64,000 nt of DNA from the NCBI RefSeq assembly GCF_029846715.1, contig NZ_JARVWW010000011.1, positions 174,447-238,446 of the forward strand, given 5' to 3'. Origin of the DNA: Bradyrhizobium nivariense (lineage in GTDB: Bacteria; Pseudomonadota; Alphaproteobacteria; Rhizobiales; Xanthobacteraceae). Position 1 is the first letter of the stretch. Each line of letters begins with the position of its first letter. Positions 53,263-62,103 of the stretch are shown piece after piece. The notes under the pieces were generated by a model. That model was given only the letters and a program-made list of their open reading frames with translations, did no database searches and was not told the origin of the DNA. Made by a program: the position numbers and the translations under genes.

Positions 53263-54465
53263 TTAAGTGCCGACCACTTTCAGATGCGGCGACGCATTGC
53301 CCTGCGGGCGCTGCTCCAGCAGCTTCATCGCCGCATCGACGCCGCCGGAGCGGTGCGGCACGCCCGCGACCGACAGGCCCATCTCCACGCCGGTGAGCGC
53401 ACCGAGCAGCGTCAGCGCATTGCATTCGCCGAGATGGCCGATGCGGAAGACTTTGCCCGCGACCTTCGACAGGCCCGACCCGAGCGACATGTTGTAATTG
53501 TCGAGCGCGATCTTGCGGAACTGGTCGGCGTCATGGCCCGGCGGCATCAGCACTGCCGTGAGCACGGGCGAGAACTCGGCGGGCTCCTGGCAGAGGATCT
53601 CGAGGCCCCAATGATTGACGGCGGCACGGGTCGCAGCAGCCAGCCGCTGATGCCGCGCGAAGACGTTGTCGAGCCCCTCTTCGAGCAGCATCGCGATCGC
53701 CTCGCGCAGACCGTAGAGCAGATTGGTCGCCGGCGTGTAGGGGAAGAAGCCGTTTGCGTTGGGCTTGAGCATCTCCTCCCAGTCGAAATAGGAGCGCGGC
53801 ATCCTGTTGGTCTTCGCAGCAATGCGCGCCTTCTCGGAGATCGCGTTGAAGCCAAGGCCGGGCGGCAGCATGAAGCCCTTCTGCGAGCAGCTCACGCTGA
53901 CGTCGACCTTCCACTCGTCGTGGCGGTAGTCGACCGAGCCGAGCGAAGAGATGGTGTCGACCATCAGCAGCGCCGGATGGCCGGTGCGGTCGATCGCAGC
54001 GCGGATCTCGGCGATGCGGCTGGTCGCCCCGGTCGAGGTCTCGTTGTGCACGACCATCACGGCCCTGATCGCGCGCGCTGTGTCATCAGTGAGCTTCGCT
54101 TCGATCACGGCCGGATCGGCGCCGCGGCGCCAGTCGCCAGGAACGAAATCGACCTCGATGCCGAACCGCCCCGCCATCTGACGCCACAGGGTGGCGAAAT
54201 GGCCGGTCTCGACCATCAGCACCTTGTCACCCGGCGACAGCGTGTTGACGATCGCGGCCTCCCAGGCGCCAGTCCCCGACGAGGGGAAGATCACCACCGG
54301 GCCGGCGGTCTGGAAGATTTTCTGGCTGCCCTCGAGCACGGCCCGACCGAGCGCGCCGAATTCCGCGCTCCGGTGGTCGATGACAGGCATGTCCATGGCG
54401 CGCAGGACGCGCTCGGGGACCGGGCTCGGGCCCGGAATCTGAAGGAAATGGCGTCCCTGATGCAT
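53263..54465 (-). CDS. Class V PLP aminotransferase, serine/alanine-glyoxylate type (copy 2)
   Basis: 400 residues, with GGGAGG 6 bases before ATG 54465. Same architecture as copy 1: HFLQIPGPSPVPERVLRAMD, FPSSGTGAWEAA, Lys in SQKGFMLPPGLG, PYTPATNLLYGLREA. The two proteins differ throughout, so they are not a recent duplication and may use different amino donors. It is the promoter-proximal minus-strand gene, diverging from gntR by 134 AT-rich bases. It should transaminate glyoxylate or a related 2-oxoacid. Confidence 0.87.
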   Translation of the reverse strand: MHQGRHFLQIPGPSPVPERVLRAMDMPVIDHRSAEFGALGRAVLEGSQKIFQTAGPVVIFPSSGTGAWEAAIVNTLSPGDKVLMVETGHFATLWRQMAGRFGIEVDFVPGDWRRGADPAVIEAKLTDDTARAIRAVMVVHNETSTGATSRIAEIRAAIDRTGHPALLMVDTISSLGSVDYRHDEWKVDVSVSCSQKGFMLPPGLGFNAISEKARIAAKTNRMPRSYFDWEEMLKPNANGFFPYTPATNLLYGLREAIAMLLEEGLDNVFARHQRLAAATRAAVNHWGLEILCQEPAEFSPVLTAVLMPPGHDADQFRKIALDNYNMSLGSGLSKVAGKVFRIGHLGECNALTLLGALTGVEMGLSVAGVPHRSGGVDAAMKLLEQRPQGNASPHLKVVGT

Positions 54466-54507
54466 GAAAACCTCCCTGTCGGCGGATTCTGGCCGGCTCT
54501 ACAGCCC

Positions 54508-54550
54508 CATTTTGCATTCATTTTTTGTACTTTCAACCCATTTTTGGTAT
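54508..54550. promoter_or_regulatory. Divergent AT-rich regulatory region with repeated motifs
   Basis: Contains CATTTTGCATTCAT at 54508-54521, whose near-copy lies before the downstream dehydrogenase gene, and two 12-base direct repeats CATTTTTTGTAC (54519-54530) and CATTTTTGGTAT (54539-54550) exactly 20 bases apart. Likely operator sites for the adjacent GntR regulator. Confidence 0.55.
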
Positions 54551-54599
54551 TCGATTGTGGAGATCGACGCGACCAAACAGGCAAACTACTGTGCTGCAA

Positions 54600-55337
54600 A
54601 TGAAATCCACGATTCCCGACACCGGGGTTCCGATTGCCCCGCCCGCCGGCAATGGCGGCGACCGCCAGGAGCCCTCGCTTCATGGCGAGACCCTGCTGCG
54701 GCTGCGCGACTACGTGGTCGAGGGCAACATTCCCGATGGCGCCCGCGTTCCCGAGCGGCAGCTCTGCGAGATGTTCGGTATCTCCCGCACACCGCTGCGC
54801 GAGGCCCTGAAAGTGCTCGCCGCCGAGGGGCTGATCGAGCTCCTGCCCAACCGCGGCGCGCGGGTCCGCCAGCTCAGCCAGCGCGACCTCGAGGAGCTGT
54901 TCGACGTGATGGCGGGGCTGGAAAGCCTGGCCGGGCGGCTTGCCTGCGAAGCCATTACGGATGCGGAAATCACCGCGATCGAGCAGCTGCATTACGAGAT
55001 GTACGGCCACTATCTGCATCGCGACATGCACGGCTATTTCCAGATCAACCAGCGCATCCACGAGAGCATCGTCGCGGCCGCGCGCAACGAGACGCTGAAG
55101 ACCGCCTACGCCAACTTTGCGGGTCGGATCCGGCGCGTCCGCTACTCCGCCAATTTCGCCCGCAAGCGGCAGCGCTGGGCGGAAGCGATGCGCGAGCACG
55201 AGGCCATCCTCGATGCGCTGCGCCGCCGTGCCGCGAGCGAGCTCAGCGACATCCTGTTCCAGCACCTGCGCAACAAGCGGACGGCCGCGATCGAGCACCT
55301 GACCGAGGCCCAAGAGGACGCTCCGGCCTCGCCCTGA
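54600..55337 (+). CDS. GntR-family transcriptional regulator (FCD type)
   Basis: ATG 54600 gives 245 residues; the frame runs back to 54525 but with no better ribosome site. The winged helix-turn-helix lies at about 35-95 (GNIPDGARVPERQLCEMFGISRTPLREALKVL). The C-terminal all-helical FCD domain (about 100-230) has the conserved N/H metal-binding positions in ...YFQINQRIHESIVAAARN.... FCD regulators bind a small organic acid, often with a metal, and usually repress. Lying between the aminotransferase group and the dehydrogenase genes, it probably controls both. Confidence 0.85.
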   Translation: MKSTIPDTGVPIAPPAGNGGDRQEPSLHGETLLRLRDYVVEGNIPDGARVPERQLCEMFGISRTPLREALKVLAAEGLIELLPNRGARVRQLSQRDLEELFDVMAGLESLAGRLACEAITDAEITAIEQLHYEMYGHYLHRDMHGYFQINQRIHESIVAAARNETLKTAYANFAGRIRRVRYSANFARKRQRWAEAMREHEAILDALRRRAASELSDILFQHLRNKRTAAIEHLTEAQEDAPASP

Positions 55338-55348
55338 GGGCAGTCGGC

Positions 55349-55375
55349 TTGCTCATTTTGAATTCATAATATAAT
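55349..55375 (+). promoter_or_regulatory. Promoter and operator candidate before the fused dehydrogenase gene
   Basis: A TATAAT at 55370-55375 is preceded by TTGCTC at 55349-55354 (15-base spacer). Between them lies CATTTTGAATTCAT (55354-55367), 13 of 14 identical to 54508-54521. A repressor here would block polymerase. Confidence 0.55.
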
Positions 55376-55441
55376 CGGTCGGAACAAGAATGAATACCCC
55401 AGCCCGGCCACCCGCCTCGCTGGATCAGTCCGGGACCAGGG

Positions 55442-58417
55442 ATGACCAACGCCTCCTCGCTCGAACGGCGCCTGCGCGCGGAAATGACCGGCGACGTCCT
55501 GTTCGACGGTTTCAGCCGCGGCCGCTACGCCACCGACGCCTCGTTCTATCAGATCATGCCCGCGGGCGTGGTCGTGCCCAAGACTATGGACGAGGCCTTG
55601 CGGGCGCTGGCGATCGCCCGGGACGACGGGCGGAAGGTCACGCCGCGCGGCGGCGGCACCTCGCAATGCGGCCAGACTGTCAATGACGGCCTCGTGGTCG
55701 ATCTCTCGAAGCACCTGAACCGGATCCTGTCGCTCGACGTCGAGGGGCGCACCTGCGTGGTCGAGCCCGGCATCGTGCTCGACGACCTCAACCGCCAGCT
55801 CCGCAAGCACGGCCTCTGGTTTCCGGTCGACGTCTCCACCGCGTCGCGCGCCACCATCGGCGGCATGGCCGGCAACAATTCCTGCGGCGGCCGTAGCTTG
55901 CGCTACGGCACCATGCGCGACAACACGCTCTCGATGGAGGCTGCACTCGCCGACGGCACACTGAACCGTTACGGCGAGGTGTCGCGCGATCTCTCTGATC
56001 TCGATGCGAACGACAGCGCGCGCGCCCTGTTCCGCGACATGCTCGATCTCGGCGCCCGCGAGGCCGAGGAGATCGCCGCGCGCTTTCCGAAGGTGCAGCG
56101 CCGTGTCGGCGGCTACAATCTCGATGCGCTGGTGCCGCGCAATGCGCGCAACAACATGGCGCACCTTCTCGTCGGCTCCGAGGGCACGCTTGCCTTCACC
56201 ACCAAGGTCGAGCTGAAGCTGTGGCCCGTGATCCGCAACAAGGCGTTCGGCATCTGCCATTTCGGCAGTTTTTACGAGGCGATGGACGCCGCCCAGCATC
56301 TGGTCAAGCTGAAGCCGATCGCGGTCGAGCTGGTTGATCGCACCATGCTGGCGCTCGGCCGCGACATCGCGATGTTCCAGCCGATCATCTCTGCCGCCAT
56401 CAAGGGAGATCCGGATGCGGTGCTGGTGGTCGAATTCGCTGAGGAGGACCAGGCGGACAACCTCGTACGTCTGAAGCAGCTCGGCGAGCTGATGGGCGAT
56501 CTCGGCTTCGGCTGGACCAACGACAAGCGCAAATGGGGCGGCGTGGTGAAAATCACCGAGCCCGCGCTCCAGAGCGGGATCGCCGATTTCCGCGCCGCCG
56601 GCCTCAACGTCATGATGTCGATGAAGCAGGAGGGCAAGCCGGTCTCCTTCGTCGAGGACTGCGCCGTACCGCTGCCGCATCTCGCCGACTACACCGCGCG
56701 GCTGAGCGAGGTGTTCGCCAAGCACGGCACCAGCGGCACGATGTACGCCCATGCCTCCGAGGGCTGCCTGCATGTGCGGCCCGTGCTGAATTTGAAGCTG
56801 GAGAAAGACGTCAAGGCGATGCGGGCCATCGCCGAGGAAGCCTTCGAACTGGTGCGCGAATACAAGGGCTCGCATTCCGGCGAGCACGGCGATGGCCTGG
56901 TGCGCTCCGAATTCCACACGACGATGTTCGGCGAACGTCTCGTCGCCGACTTCCGCGAGGTGAAGCAGCGCTTCGATCCCGATGGCGTGCTCAATCCCGG
57001 CAAGATCGTCGATGCGCCCAGGATGGACGACCGCTCGCTGTTCCGCTTCAAACCCGACTATCGCGTCGCTGAGCTCAAGACAAAACTCGACTGGTCGGCT
57101 TATCCCGGGGCCGGCGGCGGGTTTCAGGGCGCGGTCGAGATGTGCAACAACAACGGCGCCTGCCGCAAGCTCGAGGGCGGCGTGATGTGCCCGTCCTACC
57201 GCGCGACGCGCAACGAGAAGGACGTGACGCGAGGCCGCGCCAACACGCTGCGGCTCGCGATCTCCGGCCAGCTTGGCGCGGGCGCACTCTCCTCCGACGA
57301 GATGATGGAGACGTTAAAGCTCTGCGTGTCCTGCAAGGCCTGCCGCCACGAATGCCCGACCGGTGTCGACATGGCCAAGATGAAGATCGAGGTGCTCGCC
57401 GCGCGCGCGGCCTCGCATGGCCTGACGCTGCGTGACCGGCTGGTCGGTTATCTGCCGCGCTATGCGGGCCTCGCGTCGCGCTTCGCGCCGCTCGCCAATT
57501 TGCGCAACCGCAGCCCGCTGCTGCGAAAGCTGTTCGAGCGCTTTGTCGGCATCAGCGCGCGCCGCGCCCTGCCCGCCTTCCGCAGCGACGTGTTCGTGCC
57601 GCCCGCGGACAGCGTGGGACCGGAAACCGGCCGCGAGGTCGTGCTGTTCGCGGACACCTTCAACCGCATCTATGAGCGCGAAAACCTCGAGGCCGCGTTG
57701 CGCGTGCTTGCGGCCGGCGGCTATCGCGTGCACCTGCCGAAACCTGCAAGCGGCAGCCGGCCGCTGTGCTGCGGCCGCACCTTCCTGTCAGCGGGCCTCG
57801 TCGACGAAGCCAGGTCCGAGCTCGACCGGCTCGTCGCCGCCTTCGCACCCTTCGCCGCGCGCGGGGTGCCGATCGTCGGCCTCGAGCCAAGCTGCCTCTT
57901 GACGCTGCGCGACGAGCTCGCCTCGCTGCGCAATGACACCGACGCCAAGGCCGTCGGCGCCCACGCGCTGACCTTCGAGGAATTCCTGGTGCGCGAAGCC
58001 GAGGCCGGCCGGCTGCAGCTGCCGCTCGGCACGATCGCCGACAAGGCAATGGTGCACGGCCATTGCCATCAAAAATCCTTCGGCGCCTTCAAGCCTGTCG
58101 AGCAAGTGCTGCGCCTCGTCCCCGGTCTGAAGGTCGAGACCATCGAGTCGAGCTGCTGCGGTATGGCCGGCGCCTTCGGCTATGGCGCGGACACCTACGA
58201 CGCCTCGATCGAGATGGCCGAGCTGTCGCTACTGCCCGCCGTGCGACGCGCGGATCAGGCGACGCTGGTCGTTGCCGACGGCACCTCTTGCCGACACCAG
58301 ATCCACGACGGCGCCCAGCGCCAGGCGCTTCACGTCGCGCGCGTGCTGGCGATGAGCCTTGATCGTGCCGAGACCAATTCCACTTCTCCCGTTGAAAAGG
58401 AAACCAGCCATGGCTGA
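55442..58417 (+). CDS. Fused FAD/Fe-S 2-hydroxyacid dehydrogenase (GlcD-GlcF / YdiJ-like)
   Basis: 991 residues. N-terminal FAD-PCMH domain (about 40-270) with TPRGGGTSQCGQ and GNNSCGGRS, FAD-oxidase C-terminal domain (to ~520), then two Fe-S regions (CNNNGAC...MCPS near 567 and CVSCKACRHECP near 628) and CCG domains (CCGRTF near 775, CCGMAG near 905). It combines in one chain the GlcD flavin unit and the GlcF iron-sulfur unit. It oxidises a D-2-hydroxyacid (glycolate, D-lactate or 2-hydroxyglutarate) to the oxoacid with electrons to the respiratory chain. Downstream GlcG-like gene overlaps it by 8 bases. Exact substrate unknown. Confidence 0.88.
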   Translation: MTNASSLERRLRAEMTGDVLFDGFSRGRYATDASFYQIMPAGVVVPKTMDEALRALAIARDDGRKVTPRGGGTSQCGQTVNDGLVVDLSKHLNRILSLDVEGRTCVVEPGIVLDDLNRQLRKHGLWFPVDVSTASRATIGGMAGNNSCGGRSLRYGTMRDNTLSMEAALADGTLNRYGEVSRDLSDLDANDSARALFRDMLDLGAREAEEIAARFPKVQRRVGGYNLDALVPRNARNNMAHLLVGSEGTLAFTTKVELKLWPVIRNKAFGICHFGSFYEAMDAAQHLVKLKPIAVELVDRTMLALGRDIAMFQPIISAAIKGDPDAVLVVEFAEEDQADNLVRLKQLGELMGDLGFGWTNDKRKWGGVVKITEPALQSGIADFRAAGLNVMMSMKQEGKPVSFVEDCAVPLPHLADYTARLSEVFAKHGTSGTMYAHASEGCLHVRPVLNLKLEKDVKAMRAIAEEAFELVREYKGSHSGEHGDGLVRSEFHTTMFGERLVADFREVKQRFDPDGVLNPGKIVDAPRMDDRSLFRFKPDYRVAELKTKLDWSAYPGAGGGFQGAVEMCNNNGACRKLEGGVMCPSYRATRNEKDVTRGRANTLRLAISGQLGAGALSSDEMMETLKLCVSCKACRHECPTGVDMAKMKIEVLAARAASHGLTLRDRLVGYLPRYAGLASRFAPLANLRNRSPLLRKLFERFVGISARRALPAFRSDVFVPPADSVGPETGREVVLFADTFNRIYERENLEAALRVLAAGGYRVHLPKPASGSRPLCCGRTFLSAGLVDEARSELDRLVAAFAPFAARGVPIVGLEPSCLLTLRDELASLRNDTDAKAVGAHALTFEEFLVREAEAGRLQLPLGTIADKAMVHGHCHQKSFGAFKPVEQVLRLVPGLKVETIESSCCGMAGAFGYGADTYDASIEMAELSLLPAVRRADQATLVVADGTSCRHQIHDGAQRQALHVARVLAMSLDRAETNSTSPVEKETSHG

Positions 58418-58838
58418 CCTCAGCCTCGACACCGCCCGCAAGATCCTCGACGCTGCCTTCGCGAAATCCACGGAGCTGAAGCTGAAGCCGCTGGTCGTCA
58501 CCATCCTCGACGCCCGCGGGGTGCTCAAGATCGCCGCGGCGCAGGACGGCACCAGCCTGATGCGCGCCGAGATCGCACACGGCAAGGCCTATGGCGCGCT
58601 CGCATTGGGCATGGGCTCGCGTGCCTTGTACCAGCGCGCGCAGGAGCAGGCCTATTTCGTCGATGCCGTGAACACCCTCGCAAAGGGCGCGCTGGTGCCG
58701 GTCCCCGGCGGCGTTCTGATCATGGACGGCACGACGCTGCTCGGCGCCGTCGGCGTCTCCGGCGACACCTCCGACAATGACGAGGCGTGCGCCGTCGCCG
58801 GCATCGAGGCGGCAGGGTTGAAGGCCAACGCGGGGTGA
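58410..58838 (+). CDS. glcG: GlcG/HbpS-family heme- or ligand-binding protein
   Basis: ATG 58410 overlaps the preceding stop by 8 bases and gives 142 residues. LSLDTARKILDAAFAKSTELKL, VTILDARGVLKIAAAQDG, and PVPGGVLIMDGTTLLGAVGVSGDTSDNDEACAVAG are the conserved GlcG segments. No signal peptide is visible, as in GlcG. In E. coli the glc operon carries it beside glcDEF, which supports a glycolate-like substrate here. Molecular role not established; some homologues bind heme. Confidence 0.86.
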   Translation: MADLSLDTARKILDAAFAKSTELKLKPLVVTILDARGVLKIAAAQDGTSLMRAEIAHGKAYGALALGMGSRALYQRAQEQAYFVDAVNTLAKGALVPVPGGVLIMDGTTLLGAVGVSGDTSDNDEACAVAGIEAAGLKANAG

Positions 58839-58863
58839 GATCGCCGCGCCTGTTGTTGCCCCC

Positions 58864-59646
58864 TCACCGTCCCGTCCACACCGGCTTGCGTTTCTCGCTG
58901 AACGCTTTCAGCCCTTCCTTGGCGTCCTCGGTCATGGCGAGCAGCGCGATCTGGCTTTCGGTGTAGGCGATGCTCTCGTCGAACGACATCGAGGCGATGG
59001 CGCGCATCGCGTACTTGCCGCGGCGGATCGCGGTCGGGGATTTGTCGACGATGCGGCCGATCAGCCAGTCGACCTTGGCATCCAGCTCGGCCGTGGGCAC
59101 GACATAGTTGAGCAGGCCCGCATCTTGCGCTGCCTTCGCGTCGAACGGCTCGCCGGTCAGCGCCCATTCGTTGACGAGCCGCGGCGGGGCGATGGATTGC
59201 AACAGGCTCAACACCTGCATCGGGAACACGCCGACCTTCACCTCCGGCAGGCCGAAGATGACGTGGTCGGCCACAATCGCCATGTCGGTCATGCAGAGCA
59301 GGCCCATGCCGCCGGCCATGCAGACGCCGCCGACGCGCGCGATCGCGGGCTTGGTCGCGTTCTGCGACAAGCGCAACAGATCGGCATAGTCGACATTCGG
59401 CCTGGAATGATCCATCGCGAAAGCCGCGCCGGAGTTCTGCAAGTCCGCGCCGGCGCAGAACGCCTTGTCGCCGGCCCCCGTCAGCACGATGACGCGAACG
59501 TCCTTGTCGTCATGCGCGTCGCGATAGCCGCGTGCGATGCCGGCAATGACCTCGCCATTCAGCGCGTTGCGTTTCTCGGGCCGGTTGATGGTGATCCAGA
59601 GCGCCTGCCCGCGCTTCTCGATGATCACGGCGGTGGTATCGGTCAT
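58864..59646 (-). CDS. Enoyl-CoA hydratase/isomerase-family protein (crotonase)
   Basis: 260 residues: NRPEKRNALN, oxyanion segments KAFCAGADL and GVCMAGGMGLLCMTD, and GLPEVKVGVFPM. The second catalytic Glu position is kept (LPEV), the first is Met-Gly (GGMG), so it may be an isomerase, hydrolase-like or other crotonase rather than a classical hydratase. It converges with the glcG-like gene, 25 bases apart, and is separately transcribed. It is only moderately similar to the crotonase at 49788. Confidence 0.85.
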   Translation of the reverse strand: MTDTTAVIIEKRGQALWITINRPEKRNALNGEVIAGIARGYRDAHDDKDVRVIVLTGAGDKAFCAGADLQNSGAAFAMDHSRPNVDYADLLRLSQNATKPAIARVGGVCMAGGMGLLCMTDMAIVADHVIFGLPEVKVGVFPMQVLSLLQSIAPPRLVNEWALTGEPFDAKAAQDAGLLNYVVPTAELDAKVDWLIGRIVDKSPTAIRRGKYAMRAIASMSFDESIAYTESQIALLAMTEDAKEGLKAFSEKRKPVWTGR

Positions 59647-59777
59647 GGCACGCTCGCTTCCTTGCTTTCCGTTTTGCAGCCATTTGCGGCAGCTCGGGCG
59701 GAAGGTGCAAGGGCAATCTGCGGCGCGGCGCCGTTTTAGCGCCTCGACACAAACTTGCAGGCGATCGAAGCGCGCGC

Positions 59778-61868
59778 TCAGGCCGCGACCGCTTTCCTGA
59801 TCCAGACCTTGTTGTCGTGGAAAGCGGCTCCGCCGATCGGCGCGATCGTGTCCGCGCCCGTCAACATGTTGATGCCGCGGTCACCGATATGGTTCTTGTT
59901 GGGATGAACGGACTCCGCGATCAGCACGCCGCGCCGCACGCCCTCGAACAGTGTGGCTATCAGCGTGGTTTCGCCGCGGGTGTTGCCGAGCGTCACCGCG
60001 TCGCCATCGGCGATGTCGAGCGCGGCCGCATCCAGGGGATGGATCATCACGCTCGCCTTGCCCTCGCGCGCCTGAGAGGACGGCGTCTCGTTGAAGGTGG
60101 TGTTGAGGAAGCTGCGCGCCGGGCTCGTGGCGAGCCGGAACGGATGGGCCTGGTCGGTGTGCTCGATCACCGCCCAATGGTCCGGCAGCGACGGCATCTT
60201 GTCGAAGTCCCCCATCGTCTGGCCGAACGGCGGATGCGCCCAATCGGCCTTGAAATGGAATTTCCCGTCGGCATGGGCAAAGCCGTCGAGATAATGCGAC
60301 GTGCGAAAGTCCGGCTGCAGGTCGCGCCAGAGGTCGGCTTCGAGGCCGGCAATGTCGCCGTGGTCGCTGAGCTTCAGCGTCGCGTCGATCAATTCACGCG
60401 GCGTCAGCTCGAACCCCGGATGCCTGGCGCCAAGCCGCGGCGCCAGCGCCTGCAGCACCTCGTGGTTGGAGCGGCATTCGCCAGGCGGGTCGATCAGCTT
60501 CGGGCCGACCGAGATGTGCTGGTGGCCGCCGCCGTAATAGAGATCGTCGTGCTCCATGAACATCGTCGCCGGCAGCACGATGTCGGCCATCTCGGCCGTC
60601 TCGGTCATGAACTGCTCGTGCACCGCGACGAACAAATCCTCGCGCGCAAAACCCTGGCGCACCAGCGCCTGCTCCGGCGCCACCGTCATCGGGTTGGTGT
60701 TCTGGATCAGCAACGCCTTGACCGGCCCCTTGCCGTGCAGGGCCTTGGAATCGCCGGTGAGGATGCGGCCGATCTGCGACTGGTCGAGTGCACGAATGGT
60801 CTGGTCGATGGCGTCGTGGCCTTCGATGATGGATTCGTTGAAGTGCCACAGCGCGTAATTGTTGAAGAAGGCGCCGCCGCCTTCATATTGCCAGGCGCCG
60901 GTCACGGCGGGAATGCAGTTCGCGGCATGCATCTGCGCCGCGCCGTTGCGCGAGCGGGTGAAGCCGTAGCCGAGCCGGAAGAAGGTCCGCTTGGTTTCGC
61001 CGACCAATTTGGCAAAGGCCTCGATCTCCGCCACCGGCACGCCCGAGATCGCGGACGCCCATTCCGGCGTGCGCGTCTTCAGATGCGCCTCGAGCTCGTC
61101 GGGGCAATCGGTGTATTTGTCCATATAGGCGCGGTCGGCATAGCCGTCGCGGAACAGGACGTGCATCACGCCGCAGGCGAACGCGCCGTCGGTGCCGGGC
61201 CGCAGGATGATCTTGATGTCCGCCTGCTTCATGGTCTCGTTGTCGTAGACGTCGACGGCCGCGATCTTGGCGCCGCGCTCCTTCCGCGCGCGCGCCGCGT
61301 GCGTCATCACGTTGACCTGCGTGTTGACGGGATTGGTGCCCCAGATCACCACGAGATCGGAGAGCGCCATCTCGCGCGGATCGACGCCGGCGATCTTGCC
61401 GGTGCCGATCGCGAACCCGATGCGCCCGACATTGGCGCAGATGGTCTGATAGAACCGCGAATATTTCTTCACATGCGTGAGGCGGTTGAGGCCGTCGCGC
61501 ATCACCAGCCCCATCGTGCCGGCGTAATAATAGGGCCAGATCGATTCCGCGCCGAATTCGCGCTCGGCCTGGTTGAAGCGATGCCCGATCTCGTCCAGCG
61601 CCTCGTCCCAAGTGATCCGCGCGAACTGGCCCGAGCCCTTCGGCCCGGTGCGGCGCAGCGGATACATCAGCCTTTCAGGATGATGGATGCGCTCGGCATA
61701 ACGGGCGACCTTGGCGCAGACCACGCCGGCCGTATAGGTCTGCTTTTTCGAACCGCGAACGCGGCCGATGCTGCGGCCCTCGACCACCTCGATATCGAGG
61801 GCACAGGCCGAAGGGCAATCATGCGGACAGGTCGAATGGCGGATTTCGATCTTGGCGTGCTGGTTCAT
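59778..61868 (-). CDS. Molybdopterin oxidoreductase (DMSO reductase superfamily)
   Basis: 696 residues, no twin-arginine signal, so cytoplasmic. Cys14, Cys18 and Cys22 (TCPHDCPSAC) and Cys in GVVCAK (near 51) ligate a 4Fe-4S cluster. IWGTNPVNTQ, TDGAFACG and NTNPMT/ADIVLPATMF are bis-MGD binding segments; the Mo ligand may be the Cys in YQTICANVG. It reduces or dehydrogenates an unknown small substrate. It diverges from a ModA-like gene by 235 bases, with an inverted repeat just upstream of its start. Confidence 0.87.
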   Translation of the reverse strand: MNQHAKIEIRHSTCPHDCPSACALDIEVVEGRSIGRVRGSKKQTYTAGVVCAKVARYAERIHHPERLMYPLRRTGPKGSGQFARITWDEALDEIGHRFNQAEREFGAESIWPYYYAGTMGLVMRDGLNRLTHVKKYSRFYQTICANVGRIGFAIGTGKIAGVDPREMALSDLVVIWGTNPVNTQVNVMTHAARARKERGAKIAAVDVYDNETMKQADIKIILRPGTDGAFACGVMHVLFRDGYADRAYMDKYTDCPDELEAHLKTRTPEWASAISGVPVAEIEAFAKLVGETKRTFFRLGYGFTRSRNGAAQMHAANCIPAVTGAWQYEGGGAFFNNYALWHFNESIIEGHDAIDQTIRALDQSQIGRILTGDSKALHGKGPVKALLIQNTNPMTVAPEQALVRQGFAREDLFVAVHEQFMTETAEMADIVLPATMFMEHDDLYYGGGHQHISVGPKLIDPPGECRSNHEVLQALAPRLGARHPGFELTPRELIDATLKLSDHGDIAGLEADLWRDLQPDFRTSHYLDGFAHADGKFHFKADWAHPPFGQTMGDFDKMPSLPDHWAVIEHTDQAHPFRLATSPARSFLNTTFNETPSSQAREGKASVMIHPLDAAALDIADGDAVTLGNTRGETTLIATLFEGVRRGVLIAESVHPNKNHIGDRGINMLTGADTIAPIGGAAFHDNKVWIRKAVAA

Positions 61869-61874
61869 GTCCGA

Positions 61875-61911
61875 TTTGGTAACACCAAAATACCTGTCAG
61901 CCGAGGGTATT
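61875..61911. promoter_or_regulatory. Inverted repeats ahead of the molybdoenzyme gene
   Basis: TTTGGT-aac-ACCAAA at 61875-61889 and AATACC...GGTATT at 61889-61911 lie directly upstream of the start codon, in the divergent promoter region shared with the ModA-like gene. Possibly an operator for a molybdate- or substrate-sensing regulator. Confidence 0.4.
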
Positions 61912-62103
61912 TATCCGGCAATGCCCATGCGATTTGCTCAGATCGCATGCGCCGCCGGTTCCCTGCCGCGACCGCGGAGAACCGCGCGGCCACACCGAAA
62001 ACCACCCGATATTCCCGGCACGATCGGCCTTGTGAGGCGTCGACAGCCCGCGCGTCCAGCCGCTAAAGTGCCGCCCAACAATACATCGGCGGGAGGCCGC
62101 ATC

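Noticed and set aside
52633..54603. A 656-codon plus-strand open frame
   Set aside because: Antisense to the MFS and aminotransferase genes and built of His/Arg-rich sequence.
59817..62066. A 749-codon plus-strand open frame
   Set aside because: Antisense to the molybdoenzyme, no recognisable motif, composition typical of a shadow frame.
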